Shown here: in pieces, positions 1-9,884 of the stretch | How positions within the stretch are numbered: the stretch's first letter is position 1 | Layout: the number at the start of each line of letters is the position of its first letter | Source: Diplolepis rosae | Lineage: Eukaryota > Arthropoda > Insecta > Hymenoptera > Diplolepididae | DNA length: 64,000 nt | Reading direction: 5' to 3' | Assembly (NCBI GenBank): GCA_030998225.1 | Contig: JAPYXD010000746.1 | Span: 3,162,001-3,226,000, forward strand | The notes under the pieces: generated by a model | The model's input: the letters and a program-made list of their open reading frames with translations, nothing else | What the model was told of the DNA's origin: nothing | Database searches by the model: none | Program-made: the position numbers and the translations under genes

Positions 1-579
1 ATTTAATCGAGAATTTTTGTATCATGGGAATAACCATTTAAGTGAAATTTGTCACATAGATGCTATTTGTTGCATTTTTGAGCGGGATATGCTTGCTAAT
101 AATTTTAAGTTCTGTTCTATACGATATATAACTTTTTGTTGTAAAAAAAGAAGTGTAAATGTATATACACCTCAGCAAAAGTTTTTCCCATGGAAGAGCT
201 ATAAAGAGGAGCTATAAAGTCATAATCTTTCCAACTTTGGAAAATAAAATTGCTATGCCTCGTCTTCTTTGCTTAAATAATTTTATTTGAAGTTAAACAA
301 TTTTTTAATTTAAATTAAAAAATTAGACATTTTTTTGCAAACAGTTTAAGTTGAAAGTATATTTGAGTCTTGTTTCTTACATAGGTAAAAAAAGGCTATA
401 ATTTCTAAGATTATCGTCTTATTTCAATATTTTGATATCTCTTCTTAAATGCTGTTTTGAAATTGTCTGTAAAAGGATTAAAAAAATATCTTTCTATTAT
501 AGTGTTTTTTTATAATTAATATATTAATTTAAATACTATATTGAGATATAAGTAGAAATTAATAGTACAGTATATTTTT
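1..579. other. AT-rich flank, no recognised gene
   Basis: AT-rich sequence with many homopolymer runs. A 66-codon open frame on the + strand (17-217) has no domain I recognise and no supporting splice or promoter context, so I treat it as chance. I see no RNA gene or repeat boundary here. Confidence 0.5.
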
Positions 580-950
580 GGAAAAGATTTTCTTTGAGGT
601 CCACAAATGATAAAATTAATATCAATCTGACATTTCAGCTTAGATCGGAACCCTCATCAGTGTTTTTTATTAAATTTTAAAAATATACAGAAAAAGTGGG
701 TTGTTAAATTTTAGGATTGTTTTATATTCAAGCCTTTCGTTTTCAAATATATAATTTATTTACCATGTAAAAAAGCTACGTCTTTTCATATCTTAAATAT
801 TTCATTCCAAGAAAATCTCAACTCAGCTTCCCACTTTTTCTGTGTTTTTGTTGGGTTTTAATAAAAAACACTAATAAGGGCTCCAATCTGAGCCAAAATG
901 TCAGATTCATATTAACTTCATCATTTTCGAACAGAAAGTTAATTTTTTCC
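580..950. repeat. Foldback/MITE-like element with about 120-bp inverted arms
   Basis: The left arm (about 580-701) and right arm (about 830-950) are imperfect reverse complements. Both carry the stretch around AATCTGACATTT, then a run like TGTTTTTTATTAAA, then the inner motif ACAGAAAAAGTGGG. The loop is about 128 bp and AT-rich. The outer ends read GGAAAA/TTTTCC. I could not identify a target-site duplication, so the family is unassigned. It has no coding capacity. Confidence 0.65.
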
Positions 951-1035
951 AACAATAGACCAGTATTTAAGACCAAAGGTCAATAGAACTTGCACTTTCA
1001 ATTAATAGTATAGTACATGAAAAAAATTTTTATAT

Positions 1036-1252
1036 CAATTTTTACTAAAGTATTTTTCAATTTAGTGAAAAACGCATCACTCTAAGACCTTTTGTCAAAA
1101 AAAAATACTAAATTTTAGAAGAATGATATGAAACTTTAGTCTGAATTATATTAAAAATTTTTATGAACTATGCTAAAATTTCATATAATTCTTATAAAGT
1201 TTAGTATTTTTTTTGACAAAAGGTCTTACAGTGATACGTTTTTCCCTGAATT
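1036..1252. repeat. Hairpin made by inverted copies of a local repeat end
   Basis: The left arm (about 1036-1135) contains ACGCATCACTCTAAGACC. The right arm (about 1170-1252) contains its near complement GGTCTTACAGTGATACGT. The right arm is also the start of the longer repeat copied at 9184, so this looks like one complete and one truncated copy arranged head to head. Confidence 0.6.
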
Positions 1253-2165
1253 GAAATATATAAAGAGTATATAAATATAGAGAATATATAAATATAAAGA
1301 GTTTCTCCGTGTACCTAAAGAAAATAGTGTATAGTAATAAAAATTGAATTGAAATATTATTGTATTTAAATAAAATTGAAATTATATTTAAAAATGCTAT
1401 ACCTAATTTTGTTCTGAATATTTTCAATTTACAAAAAATTTAGAAATTTTAATTAGGAACTTATATGTATGAATTACAATTATTTCAGTACAGAATTTTT
1501 TTCACATACTCCTGTATTCTGTTTTGGATATACTTCTATGTACCAAATACGAAAAAATGTAAATAATGAACAATAATTTCAATTCAATTTGAAGAATTAT
1601 TATTACAAGAACTTATTTGCTGAGGAAATTGATTCAGATTGTAAATTAGAGTCAACATATAAACTAGACAATCGTTGTTATTATTTTTTTTTTATAATTC
1701 CGAAATTCAACTTTGTAGAAAGAGAGTCTAATGTGTATATATGTTCGAATATTATTTATATTCATTTATTAAAATGATTGATTAAAATTTATTTATTCAT
1801 TAAAATTTAATACTTCAAATTAATTAGTTGAGTTTGAAATTTTCGACCAGCAATCGAAAGACCTGGGCTCGAATCCCAGCGCAGTCGAAAGCGTCATTTT
1901 TTCCACAGAAAGATTTTCAAATTCTTTAAATATAAAATATAAATATAATATAAATATAAATATAAATATAAATATTAAATAAAAATATATTTTAAATATA
2001 AAATATAATAAATAAATATAAAATAAATATAAATATAAATATAATTTTATAAAAAATAAATAATGTATAAATACTTCATTATGAAATTGATTTATTAACT
2101 AAAATTTAATAATTTATTATTAAATTATATTTAATTATAATATAATTATAATATAATATTTAATA
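1194..2165. repeat. AT-rich repeat, copy A (interrupted by a SINE-like insert)
   Basis: From the motif ATTTTTTTTGACAAAAGG onward this stretch matches 9184-9884 closely. Over the segment around 1500-1620 I count about 3 differences in 120 bases. Copy A has an internal tandem expansion near 1255-1300 (repeats of TATAAATATAGAGAATA type). It also has an extra block of about 250 bp (1818-2069) that is missing from copy B. Open frames inside it (1173-1427 on -, 1589-1777 on +) are short and AT-driven and are not considered genes. Confidence 0.75.
1818..2069 (+). mobile_element. SINE-like insertion with tRNA-type B box
   Basis: The block is flanked by a 9-bp direct repeat AATACTTCA (1809-1817 and 2070-2078). 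The related copy B at about 9790 has the site without the insert, which supports a retroposed element. Near 1857-1885 lies a T-arm-like motif: GGCTCGAATCC, a good match to the Pol III B box, sits between complementary CTGGG and CCCAG arms. No clear A box is seen, so the head may be truncated. The 3' part is a degenerate AAATAT repeat tail. It is tRNA-derived by inference and is not a functional tRNA gene. Confidence 0.6.
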
Positions 2166-2529
2166 ATTAATTATTAAATTTTAATTAATAAATAAATAAA
2201 TTTCATAATTTTAAAAATTCAAATGGGAAGGTTCCAGATGGTGAAAGTAACAAAAATGGGATTCTAAAAAGTGCAGGTTTATTGAGGTACAATCGGAAAT
2301 AAGCAGTCAAGAGATTTTTTCGAAAATACTAATTAAAAAAATATTATTTTGGCCGCCATATTGGAGCTGCCATTTTGAATTTTCAAAATCTGAATTCAGA
2401 TTCGTAATCATCAGCGACCTCGAAAATATCATAACGCAATTTTTAGAAAAATACAATAATATTTCAATTTATGGACTTTATAATTTTTGAATTTATGGAA
2501 TGCGCTATTCTCAATCGATCTTGGGCCTT
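2166..2529. other. AT-rich spacer with unknown repeat-like core
   Basis: No gene is visible. Around 2350-2378 the sequence GGCCGCCATATTGGAG is followed by GCCATTTTGAATTTTC. This symmetrical, GC-richer core stands out from the surroundings and may belong to the 5' LTR or to another transposon. I cannot place its edges. Confidence 0.35.
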
Positions 2530-2808
2530 AGAGTATAAATCCTCTTTACGTACGTTGCACGGCGACTGTACTACGGTACAGGTGAGGTAAAGTTGAGGCA
2601 AGATCGGGTTAGCTATACTCTGTGTGTTCACAAGCACTGGCCACCCTTAACAAATTAAGTATCACTACCTCAAAATCAGTAGCAGTTTGTAGCAACTTAT
2701 ACTGCATTTTGTTGTATTAAAAAATAAACATTTAAAATTTTATCGCGACATTCTACACCCGAGTCACAAACAATAGATAAGTAGGTACACTGGCGTTTGA
2801 TAAACACC
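2530..2808 (+). promoter_or_regulatory. Putative 5' LTR end, promoter and primer-binding site
   Basis: A TATA-like box (GTATAAATCC) is followed about 190 bases later by AATAAA (near 2722), as in the R region of an LTR. TGGCGTTTGATAAACACC at 2791-2808 sits where a tRNA primer-binding site is expected, about 80 bases before the gag start. I could not assign the primer tRNA. This is inference from position and the TGG start, not a matched LTR. Confidence 0.35.
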
Positions 2809-2888
2809 GAGATAGCACGCTCTATCAAACTGACTCATCCTACGATACGGACTCATCCTCTTTAAATTTCCCAATCACAACCACTCTC

Positions 2889-4175
2889 ATGTCTCGAGCA
2901 CAATCTCCCGTCAGGGCCCAGTCCCCCTTTTACACCACTGACGAATTACTAGTAAGGGTTCTCAGCCAAATGGAAACTCTGACTATCTCATTCAACGCCC
3001 TGAAAAAAGAAAACGAAAATAGGATAGATGAAATTTCAAGATTATCAAAGAAATTAGGAGGAGCAGGGACAGTAGAAACAGATAGTGAATCCCAGCAACG
3101 ACCAGAAGCGACAGACGATCATTCTTCGGTCGAAGAAAAAACATTCCAAAGAAAAGAAACATTTAGACCAAGAGAGGAAAATATTTACGGTCAATCACAA
3201 TTTTTCCCAACAACTGTCCCAACAGCACCACACGAGGAACGAAAAATGGGAGCCAAGTTAGCAATTGAAACAATAAAGCCAATTAACGGTCAGGACGACA
3301 TGGGAGTAGAAGATTTTATAAAAACGGTAAAGAGAGCTAGAATAAGATGCGAAGAACCAGAAATTCTTTTAGATTTAATTTTAGCAAAGAAAATTACACA
3401 CGTGGCAGAAAAAGCCATTAGATATATGCAAATAAACTCCTATGAAGATTTATACGCGGCACTCAGACAAAATTTGAGACAAACCAGTTCATTAATTTCA
3501 TTAAAATCTAAATTAGAAAGCTGCAAGCAAGGCTTAACAGAAGCGGTTCAGAACTTCACGACGAGGTTTCGACAAATAACGAATGAAATAAATTACCTAG
3601 TCCAATCCCAGCACGTAAACCCCACTAAACGAAGACTTAAAATAGAATTGGAAGAAGAAGAAGCCGTTAACCGTTACTTATTAAATTTAAAAAGAGAAAT
3701 TGGAATGCAGGTACGTCTGTTAAAACCGAACACAGTAAACGAGGCTCAAGCATTAGCCATCGAAACTGAAACATGGTTAAAAGACAGCCAGCCTGTCAGA
3801 CAAATTATCAAACCACCAGTAAAAAGATGGGCCAAATCACCCGGACCACCTCGACTCAGTGCAAATACTACACCTAGAGCACAGAATAGTACCATACCAC
3901 TGAGTGACAGATTTAAAATGAATTGCTTCAAGTGCGGCAAAATAGGTCATATATCATCACAGTGCCAAGTGAAGCAGGGTTTTCCCCCAGGCCATGGTTT
4001 CAAGCGACCACCTCCGGTAAGAGCAATCCAAGAGGAAGAAACAGTAGCGGAAAACATGACAGAGGAAGAAATAACGGAGCAACTGATCTTCGAGGAATCA
4101 GCCGAATTTCTTCCATATGCGGAAGATTACGAACAATCAATGCCAGAAGAAAAACTGGAAGATACAGATTATTAG
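2889..4175 (+). CDS. gag: Gag polyprotein of the errantivirus-like element
   Basis: This is an uninterrupted 428-residue frame for the structural protein that packages element RNA. The N-terminal part (about residues 18-57) is heptad-like and probably coiled coil. Residues about 128-240 resemble the helical retrotransposon Gag capsid region (charged, rich in L and R). A single CCHC zinc knuckle begins at residue 346 (C-x2-C-x4-H-x4-C, CFKCGKIGHISSQC), which binds RNA. The tail is very acidic. The pol frame overlaps it in the -1 frame, the usual gypsy-group layout for frameshift expression, but I do not see a canonical slippery heptamer just before the stop. It is the only intact coding unit of this element. 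Confidence 0.85.
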   Translation: MSRAQSPVRAQSPFYTTDELLVRVLSQMETLTISFNALKKENENRIDEISRLSKKLGGAGTVETDSESQQRPEATDDHSSVEEKTFQRKETFRPREENIYGQSQFFPTTVPTAPHEERKMGAKLAIETIKPINGQDDMGVEDFIKTVKRARIRCEEPEILLDLILAKKITHVAEKAIRYMQINSYEDLYAALRQNLRQTSSLISLKSKLESCKQGLTEAVQNFTTRFRQITNEINYLVQSQHVNPTKRRLKIELEEEEAVNRYLLNLKREIGMQVRLLKPNTVNEAQALAIETETWLKDSQPVRQIIKPPVKRWAKSPGPPRLSANTTPRAQNSTIPLSDRFKMNCFKCGKIGHISSQCQVKQGFPPGHGFKRPPPVRAIQEEETVAENMTEEEITEQLIFEESAEFLPYAEDYEQSMPEEKLEDTDY

Positions 4176-5438
4176 TAGACTCAGGAGCTGCTATAAACAT
4201 CATCAAAGAAAAAATATTGGATGATAAAGACGAAAGGAAATCTACCCACAAAACATTCCTAATGGGTAACGATCGCCATATCTCTAAACATTCTACAAAA
4301 TTAAACTTTTTTGGACAAGAACACGTTTTCTACATAGTACCCACCGATTTTCCCGTCCCAGAAGGAGGTATAATTGGAATTAAATTCTTTGAAAAATATC
4401 CAAGATACGCGATCACGAACAGTCACCTCGTGCTAAATAAGGTAAAGCTACCTTTGCACCTAAGCAATGATTTCATACCAGGAAAATCCGAAAAGATATG
4501 TACCATTTCTACTGACGCAGAAGATCAAGATATTATCATTATAGATGATAAGGAAATCCCCGACGGACTCTACACTATACGAAACGGACAAATAAAAATC
4601 CCATTGAAAAATAATGAGGATTACCCTAAAGAAGCAAATCTCCAGATTAGCTACGAACCTATATTAAAAATAATCACAAATGAAAGTAATGGACCTCAAA
4701 TGACCTTTAGACTAAATGAGTTATTGAAAGCTTCAAGATTAGATCATTTGGAAAAAGACCAGAGAGAATTCATTAAAAAAGTAATAGCCAGATACTCGGA
4801 AGTTTTCACATTGGAATCAGACCCACTTCCATGTACTAACCTTACTGAACATCAAATAATACTTAAAAATGGAAAAATAATTAATCTAAGATCCCACAAA
4901 TTACCCGAAAAACACCGACAGTTTGCCCTAGAAGAAACAGAAAGGTTATTAAAAAAGGGAATTATAAGAGAAAGTCAATCACCATACAACTCACCTTTAT
5001 GGATAGTTCCGAAAAAAGGAAATAAATTAAGAATGGTAATTGACTACAGAAAGATTAACGAAGACACGGATCAAGATGCTTACCCATTACCAATGATCGA
5101 CGATATATTAGACCACTTAGGAAAAGCTAAGTTCTTTTCTGCCTTTTACCTCTCAGCTGGATTCCACCAAATCCCGATGAAGGGAGAAGACAAAAAGTAC
5201 ACTGCGTTTTCTAAAAACCCAAGGACATTTCGAATACAATCGCATGCCTTTCGGTTTCGGTTTAAAGAACGTACCAGCCACTTTCCAAAGAATGATGGAT
5301 AATGCATTCAGGGGATTAATCGGAACGAAATGCTTTGCGTACATAGATGACATTGTGATATTCGGAAGCTCAATTCAGGAACATAATGAGAACTTAGTAG
5401 CAGTCATGGAAAGAATCTACCAGGTAGGACTAAGATAA
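4120..5438 (+). pseudogene. pol: Pol: protease and reverse transcriptase, broken
   Basis: The aspartic protease motif DSGA is encoded at 4178-4189, just past the gag stop and in the -1 frame. The reverse transcriptase follows: the fingers segment with SPYNSPLWIVPKK, then motif A. Motif A reads FSAFYLSAGFHQ, so the usual catalytic aspartate is replaced by tyrosine (codon TAC at 5147-5149). A single-base frame change occurs near 5214-5222, and the reading continues one frame over with MPFGFGLKNVPATFQ. Motif C YIDD is intact at 5340-5351. An in-frame TAA at 5436-5438 then interrupts the thumb region. The enzyme cannot be functional. Confidence 0.85.
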
Positions 5439-6768
5439 GAACCGAAAAAATGTGAATACCTTAAACCAGAACTAGAATACCTTGGACACATAATAACCAA
5501 AGAAGGAGTCAAACCCAACCCTGAAAAAATAAACTGCATAAAAGAATTCAGACCATTGAAAACTGTAAAAGATGTGCAATCATTTCTAGGACTTGCAGGT
5601 TACTATAGGAAATTTATCAAGAATTTCTCTACTATAGCGAGACCCTTAACAAAGCTAACTCAGAAAGAGACAATATTCGATTGGACCCCAGACTGCGAAA
5701 AAGCATTTTACGATTTGAAGAACGCATTGGTAACCGCACCAGTTTTAAAATTCCCTGATTTTTCCAAACAATTTATACTGACTACGGATGCATCCAACTG
5801 TGGATTAGGAGCAGTATTGAGCCAAGGCGGGCACCCTTGTCTTTTTATATCAAGAACATTGAACAAAGCCGAAGAAAAATACACCACCTCTGAAAAAGAA
5901 CTTTTAGCAATTGTATGGGCTATGAAACGCCACAGACAATATCTTCTCGGAAAGAAATTCAAACAGACCACCGTGCTTCAGTTTGGCTACACAATGTGAA
6001 AGACCCTAGCTCAAGACTTTTACGATGGAGACTTCGTATGGAAGAATACGAATACGAAATAGAATATGTAAAAGGAAAAGAAAAAAAAGTAGCGGATTGT
6101 CTATCCAGACTTTTTCCCATCACCAAGGACACATTACAAGAAGCAATGGAAAAAACCGGAATTAGTACTGAAGAAGAAGAACCAAGCTTGGAAGACCAGT
6201 CACCGGAAATAGAAACATTCGACACGCCGCGAATAACAAAAGACGAAATTTTAAAAGAAAAAATCAAATTAACCGCGAGGCGAATGAGAGAACCATCAGA
6301 AAATGAAACCACAGAAACGGAAGAAGAAATCAAGGAAACACCAAGAGACAATATTAATTTATATACGGATTTTATAAATTGGAAACTACAACCAGTCAAA
6401 GGCAAAATTAAAACAAAGCCTAACGCTATCGGCAAACTTTGGAAAGAAGTAACTAAGGATGAAATGCCTATGTACAACGAAGAAGATTGGCTGTATAAAT
6501 TAAGTTGGTTTATCGAAGAATTCGTTAACAGAAAACTCTCAATTGTTAGATTATCCTTTGGAGATCCTCTATTTACATTTCTGGAGCGAGAAGTAATTCA
6601 AGAAATAATGGAATTCCTATCAAACTATTATCCAGATAAGAATTTCCACATTTGTTTCTCTACAACCCGAGAATTAACTAGGGAAGAACGAAAACAAATT
6701 ATTAAAGAAGCTAATAGGGATCACACTGGAGAGCAAAATACTATCGAAAAAGCCAAGAGAATCGGAAT
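5439..6768 (+). pseudogene. pol: Pol: connection, RNase H and linker, broken
   Basis: After the stop the same frame resumes with the typical YLGHII and FLGLAGYYRKFI segments of gypsy-group reverse transcriptase. RNase H begins with the TTDAS motif near 5779 and includes EKELLAIVWA. Between about 5960 and 5970 the reading shifts frame, and the remainder (VWLHNVKDPSSRLLRWRL, then VADCLSR) is in the frame that runs to 6868. A long acidic linker (about 6130-6480) follows. The integrase zinc-binding region begins at about 6715 in this frame. Its second histidine position holds glutamate, and the frame changes again near 6770. Confidence 0.8.
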
Positions 6769-7740
6769 TTGGACCAACATGGACAAGACATTAAGGACTA
6801 TGTCAAAAAATGCCCTATATGCCAACTACAAAAGACCACGCGAATTAAGAATCAATCAGAAAGTATAATACCCGACATACCACTCAATCCAAATGATAAA
6901 ATAGCACTGGATATTTTTGGACCGTTACCCACTACACCTAGAGGTAACAAATACATACTTAGTATTCAGGATAGATTGACCAGATACACCACCTTAATAC
7001 CGTTAGAAAGTGAAACCTCAACAGCAATAGTAGAAGCTCTGATAGAACAATATATTTACATTTATGGATCTCCTAAAATTATTCTCACTGATCAAGGGTC
7101 TAACTTTCTATCTGAGTTAATGGACCAATTTGAGAAAGCTTTGAAAATCAAACATATTAAAACTACAGCATTCCATCCACAATCCAACGGAAACATTGAA
7201 AGAATGCACTCAACCCTGAATAATCTGATCAAAACTAGCATGGCAGAAAATCAGAATAACTGGGACGAACATCTAAAATATGTAACATTCGCAATAAATT
7301 CAACAGTAAATCAAACCACGGGATTCACACCCTTTGAACTCACGTTTGGAAGATTACCAAATATACCATCTCAAATTGAAAACTCACCCAATTTAACCCA
7401 TAAAGATCTGATTAGAAAATGGAGGAAAAAACACGAGGAAAACATCAGAAAAGCTAAAGAAAGAATCCAAGTGGAATTAGAAAAAACTAAGAAAAGATTG
7501 GATGAAGGAATAACAAGAACGCATCCTTTATACAAGCCAGGGAACCTAGTTAAAATCTTAAATAACACCACACAAAACAAATTAGAACAATCCTGGAAAG
7601 GTCCTTACGAAGTTATAGATTACCTAGATAATAATAATCTACGCATTAGGAATAAAGATAAAATACTGAGAGTACACATAGATCAGTGTATGCCTTATTT
7701 TTTAGATGAGGACCCTAGTACTTCTAATAGCGGCAATGGC
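6769..7740 (+). pseudogene. pol: Pol: integrase catalytic core
   Basis: The frame opens in the CC half of the zinc finger (KKCPICQLQK) and contains the retroviral integrase core. Catalytic residues are visible as D in ALDIFGPL (codon 6910-6912), D in LTDQGSNF (7090-7092) and E in NGNIERMHS (7198-7200), giving a D-59-D-35-E spacing. GFTPFELTFGR and a C-terminal chromodomain-free tail ending near MPYFLDED follow. The core looks intact, but the zinc-finger N-terminus lies in another frame. The same open frame runs past the expected integrase end into env-like sequence, up to a stop at 8026-8028. Confidence 0.85.
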
Positions 7741-8688
7741 CAACTGCAAAGCCAACTACACCTTACAACCGTCAAAATTCCCATTATAGAACAGGAAGAG
7801 GGTACCATCAAACATATTATACCTATCCCTTATCCTATCCAAAACCTATATTTTGCAGTAATTCCCGACCATGACTACTTAATAAAATTTAGAGACTCAT
7901 ATGTAATTACTGACAAGGAAACAATAGATAAATGTACGACGATAAGCGAATATAAAATTTGCGAAAGAAGCCAACCAAACCTTAGGCTGACTGACAGTGA
8001 AACATGCGAAGCTACGATATTCAAGTGATACTCAGAGAACAAATGTAAAACTTCAACTTTTGCTTTACACAAAGAAACCTTCATACCCGTACTAAACGGA
8101 TACATAATAGTACTAATGAACGAGGTATATTTAGATATTAGCTGCGAAACAGGAATAGAACACCTAAAGATTAAACAACCCTCACTACTGACGGGCTCAA
8201 CTTGTAAAATCTATAATGGAATGGACGCACTGTACCTTAGCAAAAATCTAAAGGGACAATTTTACAACGAATTCAATGCGACCTACAACATTAGTTACTC
8301 TAGCGACGATCTAAAAACCTTAGAAAGTAAATTAATACGTTTCCCTAAAATTATAGATAACAATGAATTACGACAAGCCAAATTAAGCCTAGACGATGCA
8401 GAAAATATGTTAAAATCAATAGCCATTAACAGAAGACTAAGAACATGGAGAGAAACAACTATGGATTGGTTAAGCTATTTAGGTTACGCAACGCTAGGAT
8501 TAGGATCAGCCTATGTTCTGTACAGATTAGGAATACTCGAATTCATACAAAAGTGTATGCCCAAAAAACTCTGTATATTCTGTCTAAAAACAAAGGTAAC
8601 AACGCCGACGAACGTCGTCACGTACAATTCTAGCTTGCAACCCTTGGTGATCACCGAAATACCAAAAGTAAGGAGGGTAAGAATTTAG
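7741..8688 (+). pseudogene. env: Env remnant, C-terminal half only
   Basis: The sequence downstream of integrase resembles the C-terminal half of the baculovirus F-like envelope proteins carried by insect errantiviruses. It has spaced cysteines, a heptad-like region, then a hydrophobic transmembrane segment (about 8466-8550, SYLGYATLGLGSAYVLYRLG) followed by a short basic cytoplasmic tail. It lies in the same frame as integrase, with a single stop at 8026-8028 and an open stretch from 8116 to 8688. No signal peptide, cleavage site or N-terminal half is present, so a deletion has fused the end of pol to the env middle. It is non-functional as an envelope protein. Confidence 0.65.
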
Positions 8689-8714
8689 TAAATTAAGAGA
8701 CTAATTTATGTCTA

Positions 8715-8910
8715 AAAAGGGGAGTGTTACCAGGCCAGATGATGACCTCCTTCCCCCAGGTTTAGTTACCCATATATGTAGAGGTTGATGACCTCCCCCT
8801 CCTAGGTTTAGCTGTCTATATATGTAGAGGTTCAGGCAGGCCTCCTCATTTCTTCTCTAACATCTCTCACGAATAAAAACATACAAAGTGACATCAGTTT
8901 GATGTCACTA
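8715..8910 (+). repeat. Polypurine tract and putative 3' LTR with 46-bp tandem duplication
   Basis: AAAAAGGGGAG at 8715-8725 is followed by TGTTACC, as at a gypsy 3' LTR. Two copies of a 46-bp unit lie at about 8740-8785 and 8786-8831, each with TGATGACCTCC, then TAGGTTTAG or CAGGTTTAG, then TATATGTAGAGGT. AATAAA at 8873 could be the polyadenylation signal. A short perfect palindrome (AGTGACATCA, 3-base loop, TGATGTCACT) ends this block at 8887-8909. Confidence 0.5.
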
Positions 8911-9183
8911 CCTTTTAAAAATTAGAAAGTTTAGTTTTCACTATAACACCTCCAATAATGAATTCTTTTCAGAAACAGGTTTTTTTTCTGAATTTTTTTA
9001 TTAAAATCGACAAATTTTTACAAAATCTGGTACTTTTAAACGGAAATTTATATTCGATAACATCCTAGAATCGTAAAATAACAAAAAACAGTTGGAAAAT
9101 CGGATCAAAATTACATTTAAATCGCGAAAGTTTGTAAAAAAATAAGTGGCATCAGGTGATGCCATTGTGCCGCAAAGGGTTAA
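8911..9183. mobile_element. AT-rich spacer ending in a piggyBac-type terminus
   Basis: The right edge reads TGGCATCAGGTGATGCCA (a hairpin), then GTGCCGCAAAGGG, then TTAA (9180-9183). A subterminal hairpin plus a GGG end abutting TTAA is the layout of piggyBac-type MITEs. No matching left end (TTAA followed by CCC) is seen upstream, so it would be a truncated copy. Homology of the downstream repeat copy B starts at this TTAA. Confidence 0.4.
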
Positions 9184-9884
9184 AGTTTATTATTTTTTTT
9201 GGCAAAAGGTCTTAGAGTGATACGTTTTTCCCTAAATTGAAAAATACTATAGTAGAAGTTGATATAAAGAGTTTCTCCGTGTACCTAAAGAAAATAGTGT
9301 ATAGTAATAAAAATTGAATTGAAATATTATTGTGTTTAAATAAAATTGAAATTATATTTAAAAATGCTATACCTAATTTTGTTCTGAATATTTTCAAATT
9401 GCAAAAAATTTAGAAATTTTAATTAGGAACTTATATGTATGAATTACAATTATTTCAGTACAGAATTTTTTTCACATACTCCTGTATTCTGTTTCGGATA
9501 TACTTCTATGTACCTAATACGAAAAAATGTAAATAATGAACAATAATTTCAATTCAATTTGAAGAATTATTATTACAAGTACTTATTTGCTGAGGAAATT
9601 GATTCGGATTGTAAATTAAAGTCTACATATAAACTAGACAATCGTTGTTATTATTATTATTTTCTATAATTCCGAAATTCAGCTTTGTAGAAAGAGAGTC
9701 TAATGTGGATATATGTTTGAATATTATTTATACTCATTTATTAAAATGATTGATTAAAATTAAAATTTATTAAAATTTATTTATTCATTACAATTTAATA
9801 ATAAATTATGAAATTTATTTATTTATTGGTTAAAATTTAATAATTTATTATTAAATTATATTTCATTATAATATAATTATAATA
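9184..9884. repeat. AT-rich repeat, copy B (interrupted by the LINE)
   Basis: Close match to copy A at 1194, in direct orientation, without the internal expansion and without the SINE-like insert. The AT-rich tail is cut at about 9884 by the LINE and resumes at 14624 with TATAATGTAATATTTAATA, which matches the uninterrupted copy A around 2150-2170. Confidence 0.75.

Larger units (their letters stand above)
2530..8910 (+). mobile_element. Decayed Ty3/gypsy (errantivirus-like) LTR retrotransposon
   Basis: The order gag, protease, reverse transcriptase, RNase H, integrase, env remnant is that of insect errantiviruses. Landmarks are a TATA-like GTATAAATCC near 2530, a candidate primer-binding site starting TGGCG at 2791, gag from 2889, and a purine-rich tract AAAAAGGGGAG at 8715-8725 followed by TGTTACC, the expected start of a 3' LTR. 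The sequences before the primer site and after the purine tract do not match each other, so I cannot define a normal LTR pair and the outer limits are approximate. Pol has at least three frame changes, an in-frame stop and a lost catalytic residue, so the copy is dead. Confidence 0.8.

Noticed and set aside
17..217. 66-codon frame at the window start
   Set aside because: No recognisable domain, start context or neighbouring exon. Length is within chance expectation.
1840..1895. Functional tRNA gene
   Set aside because: Only a T-arm/B-box part is convincing. No acceptor stem or A box can be paired, and the block has SINE-like TSDs.
4145..4175. Canonical -1 slippery heptamer at the gag/pol overlap
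   Set aside because: The A-rich run at 4150-4155 is not in the X-XXY-YYZ register of the gag frame. Another mechanism or site is possible.
1194..9884. The two AT-rich copies as LTRs of the retroelement
   Set aside because: They lack TG..CA ends and are not adjacent to the candidate primer site (2791) or the purine tract (8715). The second begins at the TTAA of a piggyBac-like end.
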